Below, piece after piece: positions 38,447 through 45,681 of a stretch of DNA of 45,681 nt; the first letter of the stretch is position 1; each line of letters opens with the position of its first letter. This stretch comes from Mesorhizobium ventifaucium (GTDB taxonomy: Bacteria > Pseudomonadota > Alphaproteobacteria > Rhizobiales > Rhizobiaceae): the NCBI RefSeq assembly GCF_935822925.1, contig NZ_CAKXZS010000021.1:1-45681 (forward strand), given 5' to 3'. Position numbers and translations under genes: made by a program. The notes beneath the pieces are model-generated. The model worked only from the letters and a program-made list of their open reading frames with translations. It ran no database searches and was not told the DNA's origin.

Positions 38447-39878
38447 TCACGCTGCTGAAGAACTCGCCGCGGAGTCCCCGAACACGTCGGGTGCGCCGTC
38501 GAAAGGCTCACCGAGATGCATGCCGGTGCCGTCGATCGTGAAGCGCCGTATCTGCTTGTCATGCTCGCTGCCGCGCATTTTCAGCACCATGATCCCGCGG
38601 TTCATGAGATGCCTCTCCTGAATGTAGCGCAACAGGATGATAGAGTCTGTGAGGGTCGAGATATGCTGTTCGCTGGCGCTTTGGCCGCCGACAAGCGACT
38701 TGTCGGTGGCGGTACAAAGACCAGCGATCTCGCGTTTCTTGATGAATGAGGTGAGACTGATCAGGAATTCGCGGAAGCCGGTCTCCGGCGCGATCCGTTC
38801 CAAAGCCGACAGGCTGTCGATCGCGATCCTGTCAGGTTTGAATTCCTCGACAAGCTCGCGGATCATCAAAAGATGATCCGGCAAGTTCTGGGCCTCCGGG
38901 TAAATGCAAACGATCTTCAGCCGGCCGTCGGACTCAATGGCCCCGAAATCGACGCCCCAGCCGCGCGCATTGCGAAACAGCTGACCGCGACTCTCTTCGT
39001 AGTCGACCAGCAACGCACGCTCGCCGGCCGCGACACCGCCAGCAAGAAAATTGGTTACCAGCAGGGTCTTTCCAGTACCTGTCGCGCCGCTGACAAGAGT
39101 GACGCTATCGCGGAAGAAGCCGCCGCCGCACATCCGGTCGAGCTCTGAATTGCCGCTCGTCACCCGTTTCGTGCTGGATTGCTGCTCGAGGCGCAGGGAG
39201 GACAAGGCTGCCGCGCATCTTGAGAACCTCGATGGTCCGTCTGCGCCGCTCGCGATCGAGCGCATTGCGCAGGATCACCACAGTGTCCGCGACGAACTCC
39301 TCGATCCGGTGGCGGGAAATTTCGCCATATTCGCTGTTGCGCTCGGCAGTCATCAGCACCGTCAGGCCTTCCTTCTTGAGCGCCGTCGCAATGCGCATGA
39401 GTTCCCGCCGTACCGACGTCTGCTCTCCGACGAAATGATCAAAGAGCTGGGTTATCGAGTCCAGCACGATGCGCCGCGCGGCGGCGTTTCGCGCCGCGTG
39501 CAATATACGCGTCAACAGGCCAGCCAGATCGAACTTGCCGACAATCATTTGGTCGTGGTCGCGCGGGCTGGCGTCCACGAAGACGAGCTTGTTGGTTTCG
39601 CGCCAGCGGCGAATATCCCAGCCGAAACTGGCCATGTTGACTTCGATATCGGCCGGTGATTCCTCGAAAGTGACGAAGATGCCCGGTTCGTCGAGAACGG
39701 TGATACCGTGGGCCAGAAACTGGGTCGCGAACACCGTCTTTCCACTGCCCGGCGTGCCCCCGACAATGGTGGTGCGCCCGCGTGGCAGGCCTCCCATCAC
39801 AAGGTCGTCGAACGCTTCGATGCCCGTCTTGACGCGGTCGAGCACGGGATCGACGAGGGTCACATCAGCTGTGGTCAT
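38447..39878 (-). pseudogene. kaiC: Two-domain KaiC-like ATPase gene, split by a frame change
   Basis: The first frame (39878-39105) codes for domain I: Walker A GTPGSGKT (residues 41-48), FVTFEESP with the catalytic Glu pair and RRIVLDSITQLFDH as Walker B region. It loses homology after VLKMRGS. The second frame (to 38447) codes for domain II: TKRVTSGNSELDRMCGGGFF, Walker A GATGTGKT, LLVDYEES and a C-terminal loop. The change occurs at about 39205-39212. Intact KaiC proteins have about 25-30 residues between KMRG and the domain II start; here they are missing, so a deletion rather than a point error is likely. Both ATPase folds are intact. Domain I alone would be made; domain II lacks a good start. 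Confidence 0.75.
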
Positions 39879-40092
39879 GGAGTCGGAGCGCGCCGCGAAG
39901 GACGGACAGGTTGTTGTGGCTCATATCTCACGCCTGGCTGCACGAATGTTGCAGGTCGGCGTGCTCAAGGCGCCACGCCAGGAAATCCAGTTCGCCGGCA
40001 TTCCTGTCTCCCTGGCGACCGGCCGGTCTTGCCTGGAAGCCGATGCGCCACGGCTTGCGCTCGGTGAGGCCTGGATCAGCGCCTATGCGTAA
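39877..40092 (+). CDS. Possible small protein (71 aa), head-to-head with KaiC
   Basis: An open frame of 71 codons starts at ATG 39877, overlapping the KaiC start codon by two bases (CATG). Codon use is GC-rich at third positions like its neighbours, and the sequence VVVAHISRLAARMLQVGVLK followed by IPVSLATGRSCLEADAPRLA looks protein-like. There is no ribosome site and no family is recognised. It may be a real small gene, a remnant, or chance. The kaiC and Crp promoters would have to share the short space around it. Confidence 0.35.
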   Translation: MESERAAKDGQVVVAHISRLAARMLQVGVLKAPRQEIQFAGIPVSLATGRSCLEADAPRLALGEAWISAYA

Positions 40093-40154
40093 TTTGTAGA
40101 TAGCCGTGATCGACTCGTCTGCGCACTAGTGAACATTTCTGCCGGCTCCGCGTT

Positions 40155-40922
40155 ATGAGCGGCCAGAATTTTGAAGAAAGGGGCGCGATGCAAAATCACC
40201 AGCAAGGAGAGCCGATCGGAAATAACCTGCTGCGGGCACTCAGAAACGACGACTGGAAGATATTGCGGCCGAGCCTCGAACACTGGTCGGCGCCAACGGG
40301 GACCTTGCTGCATGAACCCGGCGATACTGTTCGTTACGCCTATTTCCCCCGTGGATCGAGCTTGGTCTCGTATCTTGTCGTCTTGAATGATGGCCGAGCG
40401 CTCGAGACGGCGCTCGTTGGACGCGAAGGCGCTGTGGGCGGCATCGTCAGCCAAGGCAGGCTCCCGGCCTACACGCGAGCAGAAGTTCAGCTGGGAGGTT
40501 TGTTCTTCAGAATCGATCTGAACCACTTGGAAGAAGCGAAATCAATTTCTTTGACGTTGCGCCACCTGTTCGCTCGTTACGCGGATTGCCTGATGGCCCA
40601 GGTGTTCCAATCGGTCGCGTGCGGCGCCGCGCATTCTATCGAGCAACGCACCGCGAGATGGCTGATGGCTGCGGTCGAGCGGACGGGAGTCGACGGTATG
40701 ACGGTGACCCAGGAACAGCTTGCCGTCATGATGGGGGTCGGGCGCAGCTATTTGAGCCGCGTCATCCGCGACCTAAGGCAGCGCGGGGTTATCGAGACAC
40801 GGCGCGGCCACATTTCCATTCGCAAAGTGGATAGGCTGCGATCGCTCGCTTGCGAGTGCAACGCCGCCGTCAGCCACCATTTCAACGATGTGCTAAAGGG
40901 CGTGTATCCGGCGGAGCACTAG
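40155..40922 (+). CDS. Crp/Fnr-family transcriptional regulator
   Basis: A 255-residue regulator. The N-terminal cyclic-nucleotide-binding-like domain (about residues 25-145) has LLHEPGDTVRYAYFPRGSSLVSYL, but the RxA cyclic-nucleotide signature is not obvious, so the ligand may be different. The C-terminal helix-turn-helix (about 170-235) has TVTQEQLAVMMGVGRSYLSRVIRDLRQRGVIETRRGHISI. Such short-sensor proteins are frequent in rhizobia. ATG 40155 or 40188 may be the start; the latter has AAAGGGG three bases upstream, too close to be ideal. It lies between KaiC and FtsH and could regulate the stress genes. Confidence 0.82.
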   Translation: MSGQNFEERGAMQNHQQGEPIGNNLLRALRNDDWKILRPSLEHWSAPTGTLLHEPGDTVRYAYFPRGSSLVSYLVVLNDGRALETALVGREGAVGGIVSQGRLPAYTRAEVQLGGLFFRIDLNHLEEAKSISLTLRHLFARYADCLMAQVFQSVACGAAHSIEQRTARWLMAAVERTGVDGMTVTQEQLAVMMGVGRSYLSRVIRDLRQRGVIETRRGHISIRKVDRLRSLACECNAAVSHHFNDVLKGVYPAEH

Positions 40923-41117
40923 ACGGATTTACTGATCTACAACCCGGCATGCGAAAATGATCGCCGGACCCCGCCTCCGGGAACGGCAGGCCTCGCGATC
41001 CGATCTCAACTGGCCCGTCGGATGTCCCCGGACCGGCTTTTTTGTGCTTCGGCCTCATTGACCCGGATGCCGTGGCGGTTCGGCGACCTACATCGATATG
41101 ACGCTGGAGGACACGCC

Positions 41118-43031
41118 ATGGACATGAGCGATAGGAAGACGCAGTTCAATATCTGGTACTGGATCGCCGCCTTCGCGGTGCTGATGATTTTCCAATATGT
41201 CTACACCGCCACGCAGCACGTCGCGCAGATTCCCTATAGCCAGTTTGAGACCCTGCTACGCGACGGCAAGATCGCCGACGTGCAGGTTTCCGATCGCTTC
41301 ATCCAGGGCCGCTTCAAGGAGCCGCAGGACGGGAAGCCGCTATTCATTACCACGCGCGTCGAGCCGAATCTGGCGCGGCAGCTGCAGGAGCACGGCGTCA
41401 CCGTCACTGGCCAGATCGAAAGCACTTTCCTGAGCGACCTGCTCTCCTGGATCGTCCCGATCGTCGTCTTCTTCGGCTTGTGGATGCTGCTGATGAGACG
41501 CATGGGCGGTGGCATGGGCGGTTTGATGCAAATCGGCAGGAGCAAGGCCAGGGTCTATGTCGAGGCCAATACCGGCGTGAGGTTCGACGACGTGGCGGGT
41601 GTCGATGAAGCCAAGACCGAGCTGCAGGAGATCGTGGATTTCTTGAGAAGCCCGCAGGAATACGGCCGTCTTGGTGGGCGCATGCCCAAGGGCGTGCTGC
41701 TGGTCGGACCGCCCGGCACCGGCAAGACACTGCTCGCGAAAGCCGTTGCGGGCGAGGCAAAAGTTCCGTTCTTCTCGATCTCGGGCTCAGAATTCGTCGA
41801 GATGTTCGTGGGCGTCGGCGCCGCCCGGGTGCGCGACCTGTTCGAGCAGGCACGCGCCAAAGCCCCGGCGATCATCTTCATCGACGAACTCGACGCGCTG
41901 GGCCGCGCCCGCGGTGCGGGCCCGATGATGGGCGGCCACGACGAAAAGGAGCAGACGCTCAATCAACTCCTGGTCGAGCTCGATGGTTTCGATCCGAAAA
42001 TCGGCGTCGTGCTGCTCGCCGCGACGAACCGCCCGGAAATCCTTGACCCGGCACTTCTTCGCGCCGGCCGTTTCGATCGGCAGGTGCTGGTCGATCGGCC
42101 GGACAAGCAAGGTCGCGTCCAGATACTCCAGGTCCACATGAAGAAGGCCAAGCTGGCGGCGGATGTCGATGCCGAAAAAGTCGCCGCGCTGACGCCGGGC
42201 TTTACCGGCGCCGACCTCGCCAACCTGGTCAATGAGGCGACCCTGCTCGCCACGCGCCGGAGGGCGGATGTCGTCACGATGGACGATTTCAACAATACGG
42301 TCGAGCGCATCGTGGCCGGGCTCGAGAAGCGCAACCGGCTGTTGAACCCGAGGGAACGCGAGGTCGTCGCCTATCACGAAATGGGCCATGCGTTGGTCGC
42401 CATGGCGCTGCCCGGAGTGGACCCCGTGCACAAAGTATCGATCATCCCGCGCGGCGTCGGCGCGTTGGGCTACACGATCCAGAGGCCGACCGAGGACCGA
42501 TTCCTGATGACGCGCGAGGAACTGGAGAACAAGATGGCGGTGCTGCTCGGCGGCAGGGCGGCCGAGCAGATCGTGTTCGGGCATCTGTCGACGGGGGCCG
42601 CCGATGACCTGGCCAAAGTGACCGATATTGCCCGCGCCATGGTAACGCGCTACGGCATGTCGGAAAAGCTCGGCCATGTGGCGCTGGAAAAGGACCAGCG
42701 CTCCTTCCTGAGCCCCAACCCACTCGCCGGCGGTCCGCGCGAGCACGATTACGGCGAGGCCACCGCCGAGGCTATCGACGCCGAGGTTCGCAGCATCGTC
42801 GACACAGCTTTTTCGCGAACCGTTGGGCTCCTCACTGAGCGACGGGATCTGCTGGAAAAGACGGCGCGCAAGCTGCTCGAAATCGAGACGCTCAGCGAGG
42901 CTGAACTTGCATCGCTCGTCGGAAACGTCTCGGCACCGGATCGCACGGAGGCATCCGAACCGCAGTCGGGGAAGCGACCGATACGACGAGGCAAGGCTGC
43001 GGCGACAAATTATTCGCGCCGGGCCGAGTGA
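41118..43031 (+). CDS. ftsH: ATP-dependent zinc metalloprotease FtsH (extra copy)
   Basis: A 637-residue membrane protease. Two N-terminal helices (about residues 12-30 and 110-128) flank a short periplasmic domain. The AAA module has Walker A GPPGTGKT (197-204), IIFIDELDALG as Walker B and the SRH region NRPEILDPALLRAGRFDR. The zinc site is HEMGH (420-424), with the third ligand Asp in the later GAADDL segment. It removes damaged or regulatory membrane proteins. ATG 41118 has GGAGG seven bases upstream. It differs from the housekeeping FtsH in having QIPYSQF and MPKGVLLVGPPG with the MRRMGGGMGGLMQIG linker. Its position beside hsp20 genes resembles stress islands with accessory FtsH proteins. 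Confidence 0.92.
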   Translation: MDMSDRKTQFNIWYWIAAFAVLMIFQYVYTATQHVAQIPYSQFETLLRDGKIADVQVSDRFIQGRFKEPQDGKPLFITTRVEPNLARQLQEHGVTVTGQIESTFLSDLLSWIVPIVVFFGLWMLLMRRMGGGMGGLMQIGRSKARVYVEANTGVRFDDVAGVDEAKTELQEIVDFLRSPQEYGRLGGRMPKGVLLVGPPGTGKTLLAKAVAGEAKVPFFSISGSEFVEMFVGVGAARVRDLFEQARAKAPAIIFIDELDALGRARGAGPMMGGHDEKEQTLNQLLVELDGFDPKIGVVLLAATNRPEILDPALLRAGRFDRQVLVDRPDKQGRVQILQVHMKKAKLAADVDAEKVAALTPGFTGADLANLVNEATLLATRRRADVVTMDDFNNTVERIVAGLEKRNRLLNPREREVVAYHEMGHALVAMALPGVDPVHKVSIIPRGVGALGYTIQRPTEDRFLMTREELENKMAVLLGGRAAEQIVFGHLSTGAADDLAKVTDIARAMVTRYGMSEKLGHVALEKDQRSFLSPNPLAGGPREHDYGEATAEAIDAEVRSIVDTAFSRTVGLLTERRDLLEKTARKLLEIETLSEAELASLVGNVSAPDRTEASEPQSGKRPIRRGKAAATNYSRRAE

Positions 43032-43406
43032 TGTATCGTCGATCTCGACGCTGCCTCGGCGGGTGACCCGTGCCCAGTGGCATAGTGTCGCTGCCAATCA
43101 TCATTCAACAAAGACCAGCGCGGCCTCGCGCGCGCAGGCCGGCGTGCGGGCGGCCGCCAATCCGCGCCGCGCCAGGTGACCGGCTTCAGTAAAGGCTAAT
43201 AAGGCAGCGTTACGCGACCGATCCTTGTGTCTGTTTTTCCGATTTGGCGTTGCTTTCGTCGCGGTCCGAATCCGCCAGCTACGGTAGGCCAGGCTGAATG
43301 ACCGACCTCATTTGCCTCGAATTCGCTCCGATCATTGAAGAGCGGTGCTGATTGCAATGCTGGCGCCATCGGTTTACCAACTCCTGCAGACAAAACAAAG
43401 GCTCCT
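43032..43406. other. Intergenic stretch, no feature seen
   Basis: About 375 bases between FtsH and the first glycosyltransferase. Only shadow frames are open. No strong terminator or repeat was found. The promoter of the glycosyltransferase genes should be here. Confidence 0.4.
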
Positions 43407-44393
43407 ATGATCCAGGACAATGCCAGGGTAGGCGTCGTGGTGCCGATGTTCAATGCCGAGCGCACCATTCGCGCCACCTTGAGCAGCATCAGCCAGCAGG
43501 ACCATCAGGCGCTGGACATTGTCGTGGTGGACGACGGGTCGACGGACAAGTCCGCCTCGATCGTCGCCTCCTGTGCTGAGAAAGACCGGCGTATACGCCT
43601 GATGAGGCAGCCGAACGCCGGTGTTGCGCACGCCCGCAACAGCGGTGCGGCCTCTACCGATGCCGAGTTTCTGGCGTTTGTCGACGCGGATGATCTGTGG
43701 GCGCCTTCCAAGATCGCATTGCAACTGCGCGCCCTGCAGGAAGGCGGTTCTTCCGCGGGCCTGGCATATTGCTGGTTTGCGCAAATCGATGAGAACGGCC
43801 GGGTATTCTCGCTATACCGACCCGATGCCGATGGCCGCGTTCTGCAACGGATGTGCAGAATGAATTTTGTCGGCAACGGAAGTTCGATGCTGCTGCGTCG
43901 CTCCGCATTCGAGCGGGCGGGACAATTCGATCCTTCCCTGAGGGCCAGGAATGCACAAGGCTGCGAGGACCTTCTTATGTGCCTTAGAATAGCGGAAAGT
44001 TACGAATTCCGCGTCGTTCCCCAGCACCTCGTGGGTTACCGGATGACGAACGTCAACATGTCGAGCGATGTCATACAGATGCTTCGTTCGTGTGAGATTG
44101 TTCTGGCCGAGTTTCGTGAAAAATATCCGCAGTTCCGCAACGATCTCGACGCCCATCTGGTCGACATGATTCATTGGCTTGCGGTAAGAGCTTTGATCGG
44201 CGGGCAGCTTTACTCGGCCTGCGAACTATCGAAGAAACTCTTCATCTTGGATCCGCGCACTGCGATTTCTCGCCTGCCCAACATGGTGGACATTTACTGC
44301 AGGGCCAGGTTGGTTCCTCGCTGGATGAAGGTTGGGGTGAAACGGATGCGCAACGCCGAATTTCGGCCGCTTTATGATGAAATGAGTCGGTGA
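43407..44393 (+). CDS. Family 2 glycosyltransferase
   Basis: A 328-residue GT-A enzyme. The start VGVVVPMFNAERTIRATLSSI is the nucleotide-sugar binding strand, IVVVDDGSTDKS the first acidic motif, and FLAFVDADDLW the DXD metal motif. A conserved GCEDLLMCLRI segment holds the catalytic-base-like ED. There are no membrane helices, so it acts at the cytoplasmic face, probably adding one sugar in polysaccharide or lipopolysaccharide synthesis. ATG 43407 has AAAGG upstream. The next gene overlaps its stop. Confidence 0.88.
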   Translation: MIQDNARVGVVVPMFNAERTIRATLSSISQQDHQALDIVVVDDGSTDKSASIVASCAEKDRRIRLMRQPNAGVAHARNSGAASTDAEFLAFVDADDLWAPSKIALQLRALQEGGSSAGLAYCWFAQIDENGRVFSLYRPDADGRVLQRMCRMNFVGNGSSMLLRRSAFERAGQFDPSLRARNAQGCEDLLMCLRIAESYEFRVVPQHLVGYRMTNVNMSSDVIQMLRSCEIVLAEFREKYPQFRNDLDAHLVDMIHWLAVRALIGGQLYSACELSKKLFILDPRTAISRLPNMVDIYCRARLVPRWMKVGVKRMRNAEFRPLYDEMSR

Positions 44394-45562
44394 AGATGTC
44401 GCCAAACTGGCGCGCAAATGTGCTGGAGGCAGATCTGCGGAGAATGTTCGGCGTGGCTGACTGCGCAGGTGTGCGCCACATGGATCTAGACATCCACGTT
44501 GCTCCGGAAGACTGCGATCCCGGCATGATCGTCTTGTGGCGCTGCGGGCTGCCAGTTGGGCATTTGCTCAGGGGAAGCGATGGTCAGTGCCGCGCAACCC
44601 CGGTTGCGGCCGCTCGAGACTCGAGACCGACCTCACCGGTTCTGGACCTGCCGAGCGCCAGTGTGGTCATCTGCACGCGCGACAGGCCGAACGAGTTGCG
44701 GCGCTGTCTGGCTTCGCTTCCTCAGCAAAGTTTGCCGCCGACAGAGATCATCGTGGTCGACAACGCATCGAAAGGCGACGAAACGCGCCAAGTCGTTCTG
44801 GCGGCGGGTGCAATCTACCTGCGCGAGGATCGACCCGGCCTGGATATTGCGCGCAACCGAGGAGCCCAGAGGGCGTCCTCGGCTATTGTTGCATACACTG
44901 ACGATGATGTTCTGCTTCATCCGCAATGGCTTGAGCGATTGGTTGCTGCGTTCGACAGCCGCTCGGTCGGCGCCGTGACGGGCCTTGTGCTGCCCGCCGA
45001 GATTGCCACCGAAGCCCAGCGGCATTTCGAGACATTCTGGAGCTTCGGGCAGGGCTATACTCCACAAACCTTCCGCGCGGACGACTTCGCCGCGAGAAAG
45101 CACGAGGTGTTTCCTTCCTGGAAAATTGGTGCCGGCGCCAGCATGGCGTTCCGACGTGAAGTATTCGACCGCGCCGGGATGTTTGACGAGCGCCTTGACG
45201 TCGGTCAGGCCGGATGTTCGGGCGATTCCGAATATTGGTATCGGCTGCTCGCCAATGGGTATGACTGCCGTTACGAGCCTGCCTCGGTCGCGTTCCACTT
45301 TCACAGACGGACAATGGAGAGCCTGGCCAAGCAAATCTACTTCTATATGCGCGGCCATTCGGCCGCATTGCTCGTCCAGCATGAGCGGACTGGTGTCAGG
45401 GCGAATTTGGCACAAGCCTTCAAAAGGATGCCGCTCTGGTATCTCGGAAGAGTTCGCAGGAGACTGCTCGGACGCAGCGTCGCTGAGGACCGTTTCCTCT
45501 GGCAGGAAATCGCCGGCTATGTTTCGGGGCTCCTGTTCTACCTCCGAGCCAGGCGCGGGTAA
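44390..45562 (+). CDS. Family 2 glycosyltransferase with N-terminal extension
   Basis: A 390-residue enzyme. The first 85 residues are an extension of unknown role (it contains VLEADLRRMFGV and LWRCGLPVGHLL). The GT-A domain follows with ASVVICTRDRPNELRRCLASL, EIIVVDNASKG, AYTDDDVLLHP for the DXD motif and SGDSEYWYRLL for the later acidic motif. It starts at GTG 44390, overlapping the previous TGA, or at ATG 44396. It works together with the other two glycosyltransferases in a surface-sugar pathway. Confidence 0.88.
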   Translation: MKMSPNWRANVLEADLRRMFGVADCAGVRHMDLDIHVAPEDCDPGMIVLWRCGLPVGHLLRGSDGQCRATPVAAARDSRPTSPVLDLPSASVVICTRDRPNELRRCLASLPQQSLPPTEIIVVDNASKGDETRQVVLAAGAIYLREDRPGLDIARNRGAQRASSAIVAYTDDDVLLHPQWLERLVAAFDSRSVGAVTGLVLPAEIATEAQRHFETFWSFGQGYTPQTFRADDFAARKHEVFPSWKIGAGASMAFRREVFDRAGMFDERLDVGQAGCSGDSEYWYRLLANGYDCRYEPASVAFHFHRRTMESLAKQIYFYMRGHSAALLVQHERTGVRANLAQAFKRMPLWYLGRVRRRLLGRSVAEDRFLWQEIAGYVSGLLFYLRARRG

Positions 45563-45568
45563 GACGGC

Positions 45569-45681
45569 GTGGCGGCTCCCCTGGTTTCAATCGTGGTTCC
45601 TGCGCACAACGCGGAGATGACGCTGGCGCGCGCACTCGATTGCCTTCTCGATCAGGAAATAGTGGATTGGGAGGCGATCGT
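45569..45681 (+). CDS. Third family 2 glycosyltransferase, cut by the window end
   Basis: The frame starts at GTG 45569, six bases after the previous stop, and reads APLVSIVVPAHNAEMTLARA, then LDCLLDQ. The VSIVVPAHNAE.TL.R.L.CLL.Q pattern is the standard start of a GT2 enzyme. The remainder is outside the window. It extends the operon of 43407-45562. Confidence 0.75.
   Translation, partial: MAAPLVSIVVPAHNAEMTLARALDCLLDQEIVDWEAI

Noticed and set aside
40923..41045. Possible terminator before ftsH ending in TTTTTT at about 41038-41043
   Set aside because: The T-run is real, but the preceding GCCGG/CCGGC pairing is short and interrupted, so I could not draw a convincing stem.
1..45681. CRISPR array, insertion sequence, prophage or tRNA gene
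   Set aside because: I looked for regularly spaced repeats, transposase-like proteins with inverted ends, phage structural genes and cloverleaf sequences, and found none that I could support.

Overview
The window looks like chromosomal DNA of a GC-rich alphaproteobacterium of the rhizobial group (Hyphomicrobiales), most probably Mesorhizobium or a close relative. The reasons are strong Shine-Dalgarno sequences, a ROSE-type RNA thermometer before an hsp20 gene, an NDUFS4-like complex I gene, and several copies of short palindromic repeats I recognise from such genomes. The assignment rests on recognition; no search was run.

Layout. 0.1-5.4 kb: a 2OG-Fe(II) oxygenase (-), an exported molybdopterin-fold protein followed by a wrecked GGDEF-EAL gene, a small conserved protein and a two-helix membrane protein. 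5.6-9.5 kb: a four-gene operon for a molybdenum hydroxylase (FAD, 2Fe-2S and Mo subunits) ending in a MoaD/ThiS-like protein. 9.6-15.8 kb: a membrane adenylate cyclase, a cyclopropane-fatty-acid synthase-like methyltransferase, a frameshifted DOPA-dioxygenase-like gene and an exported serine hydrolase, all on the minus strand. 15.9-19.9 kb: a minus-strand operon of GntR regulator, VOC protein and NMT1-type ABC importer, with the tail of an FAD oxidase gene in front. 20.3-24.0 kb: a sugar ABC importer (ATPase, permease, binding protein) plus an SDR dehydrogenase. 24.2-25.9 kb: an ArsR / SRPBCC / DHFR-like operon with two matching operator palindromes. 26-30 kb: ankyrin, histidine phosphatase and VOC genes mixed with remnants (SnoaL-like, cytochrome c, aldo/keto reductase) and a frameshifted methyltransferase. 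30.2-33.9 kb: an acyltransferase, then a small membrane peptide with a DCC thiol-disulfide protein, convergent to a large HTTM-like membrane protein. 34.2-43.0 kb: a stress-type region with two Hsp20 genes (the first under a ROSE element), an NDUFS4-like gene with a UGA at a tryptophan position, a PAS histidine kinase, a split KaiC, a Crp-family regulator and an extra FtsH protease. 43.4 kb to the end: the start of a glycosyltransferase cluster.

Two themes stand out. First, gene decay is frequent: ten reading frames are broken or reduced to fragments, several by one-base changes, so either the strain is eroding accessory genes or the assembly has indel errors; raw reads would decide. Second, the 34-43 kb region groups proteostasis (Hsp20, FtsH), RNA-thermometer control and KaiC/kinase/Crp signalling, which suggests a stress-response module, although its KaiC is interrupted here. 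An isolated, very strong terminator at 34.6 kb with no gene in front of it is the best hint of an unannotated small RNA.
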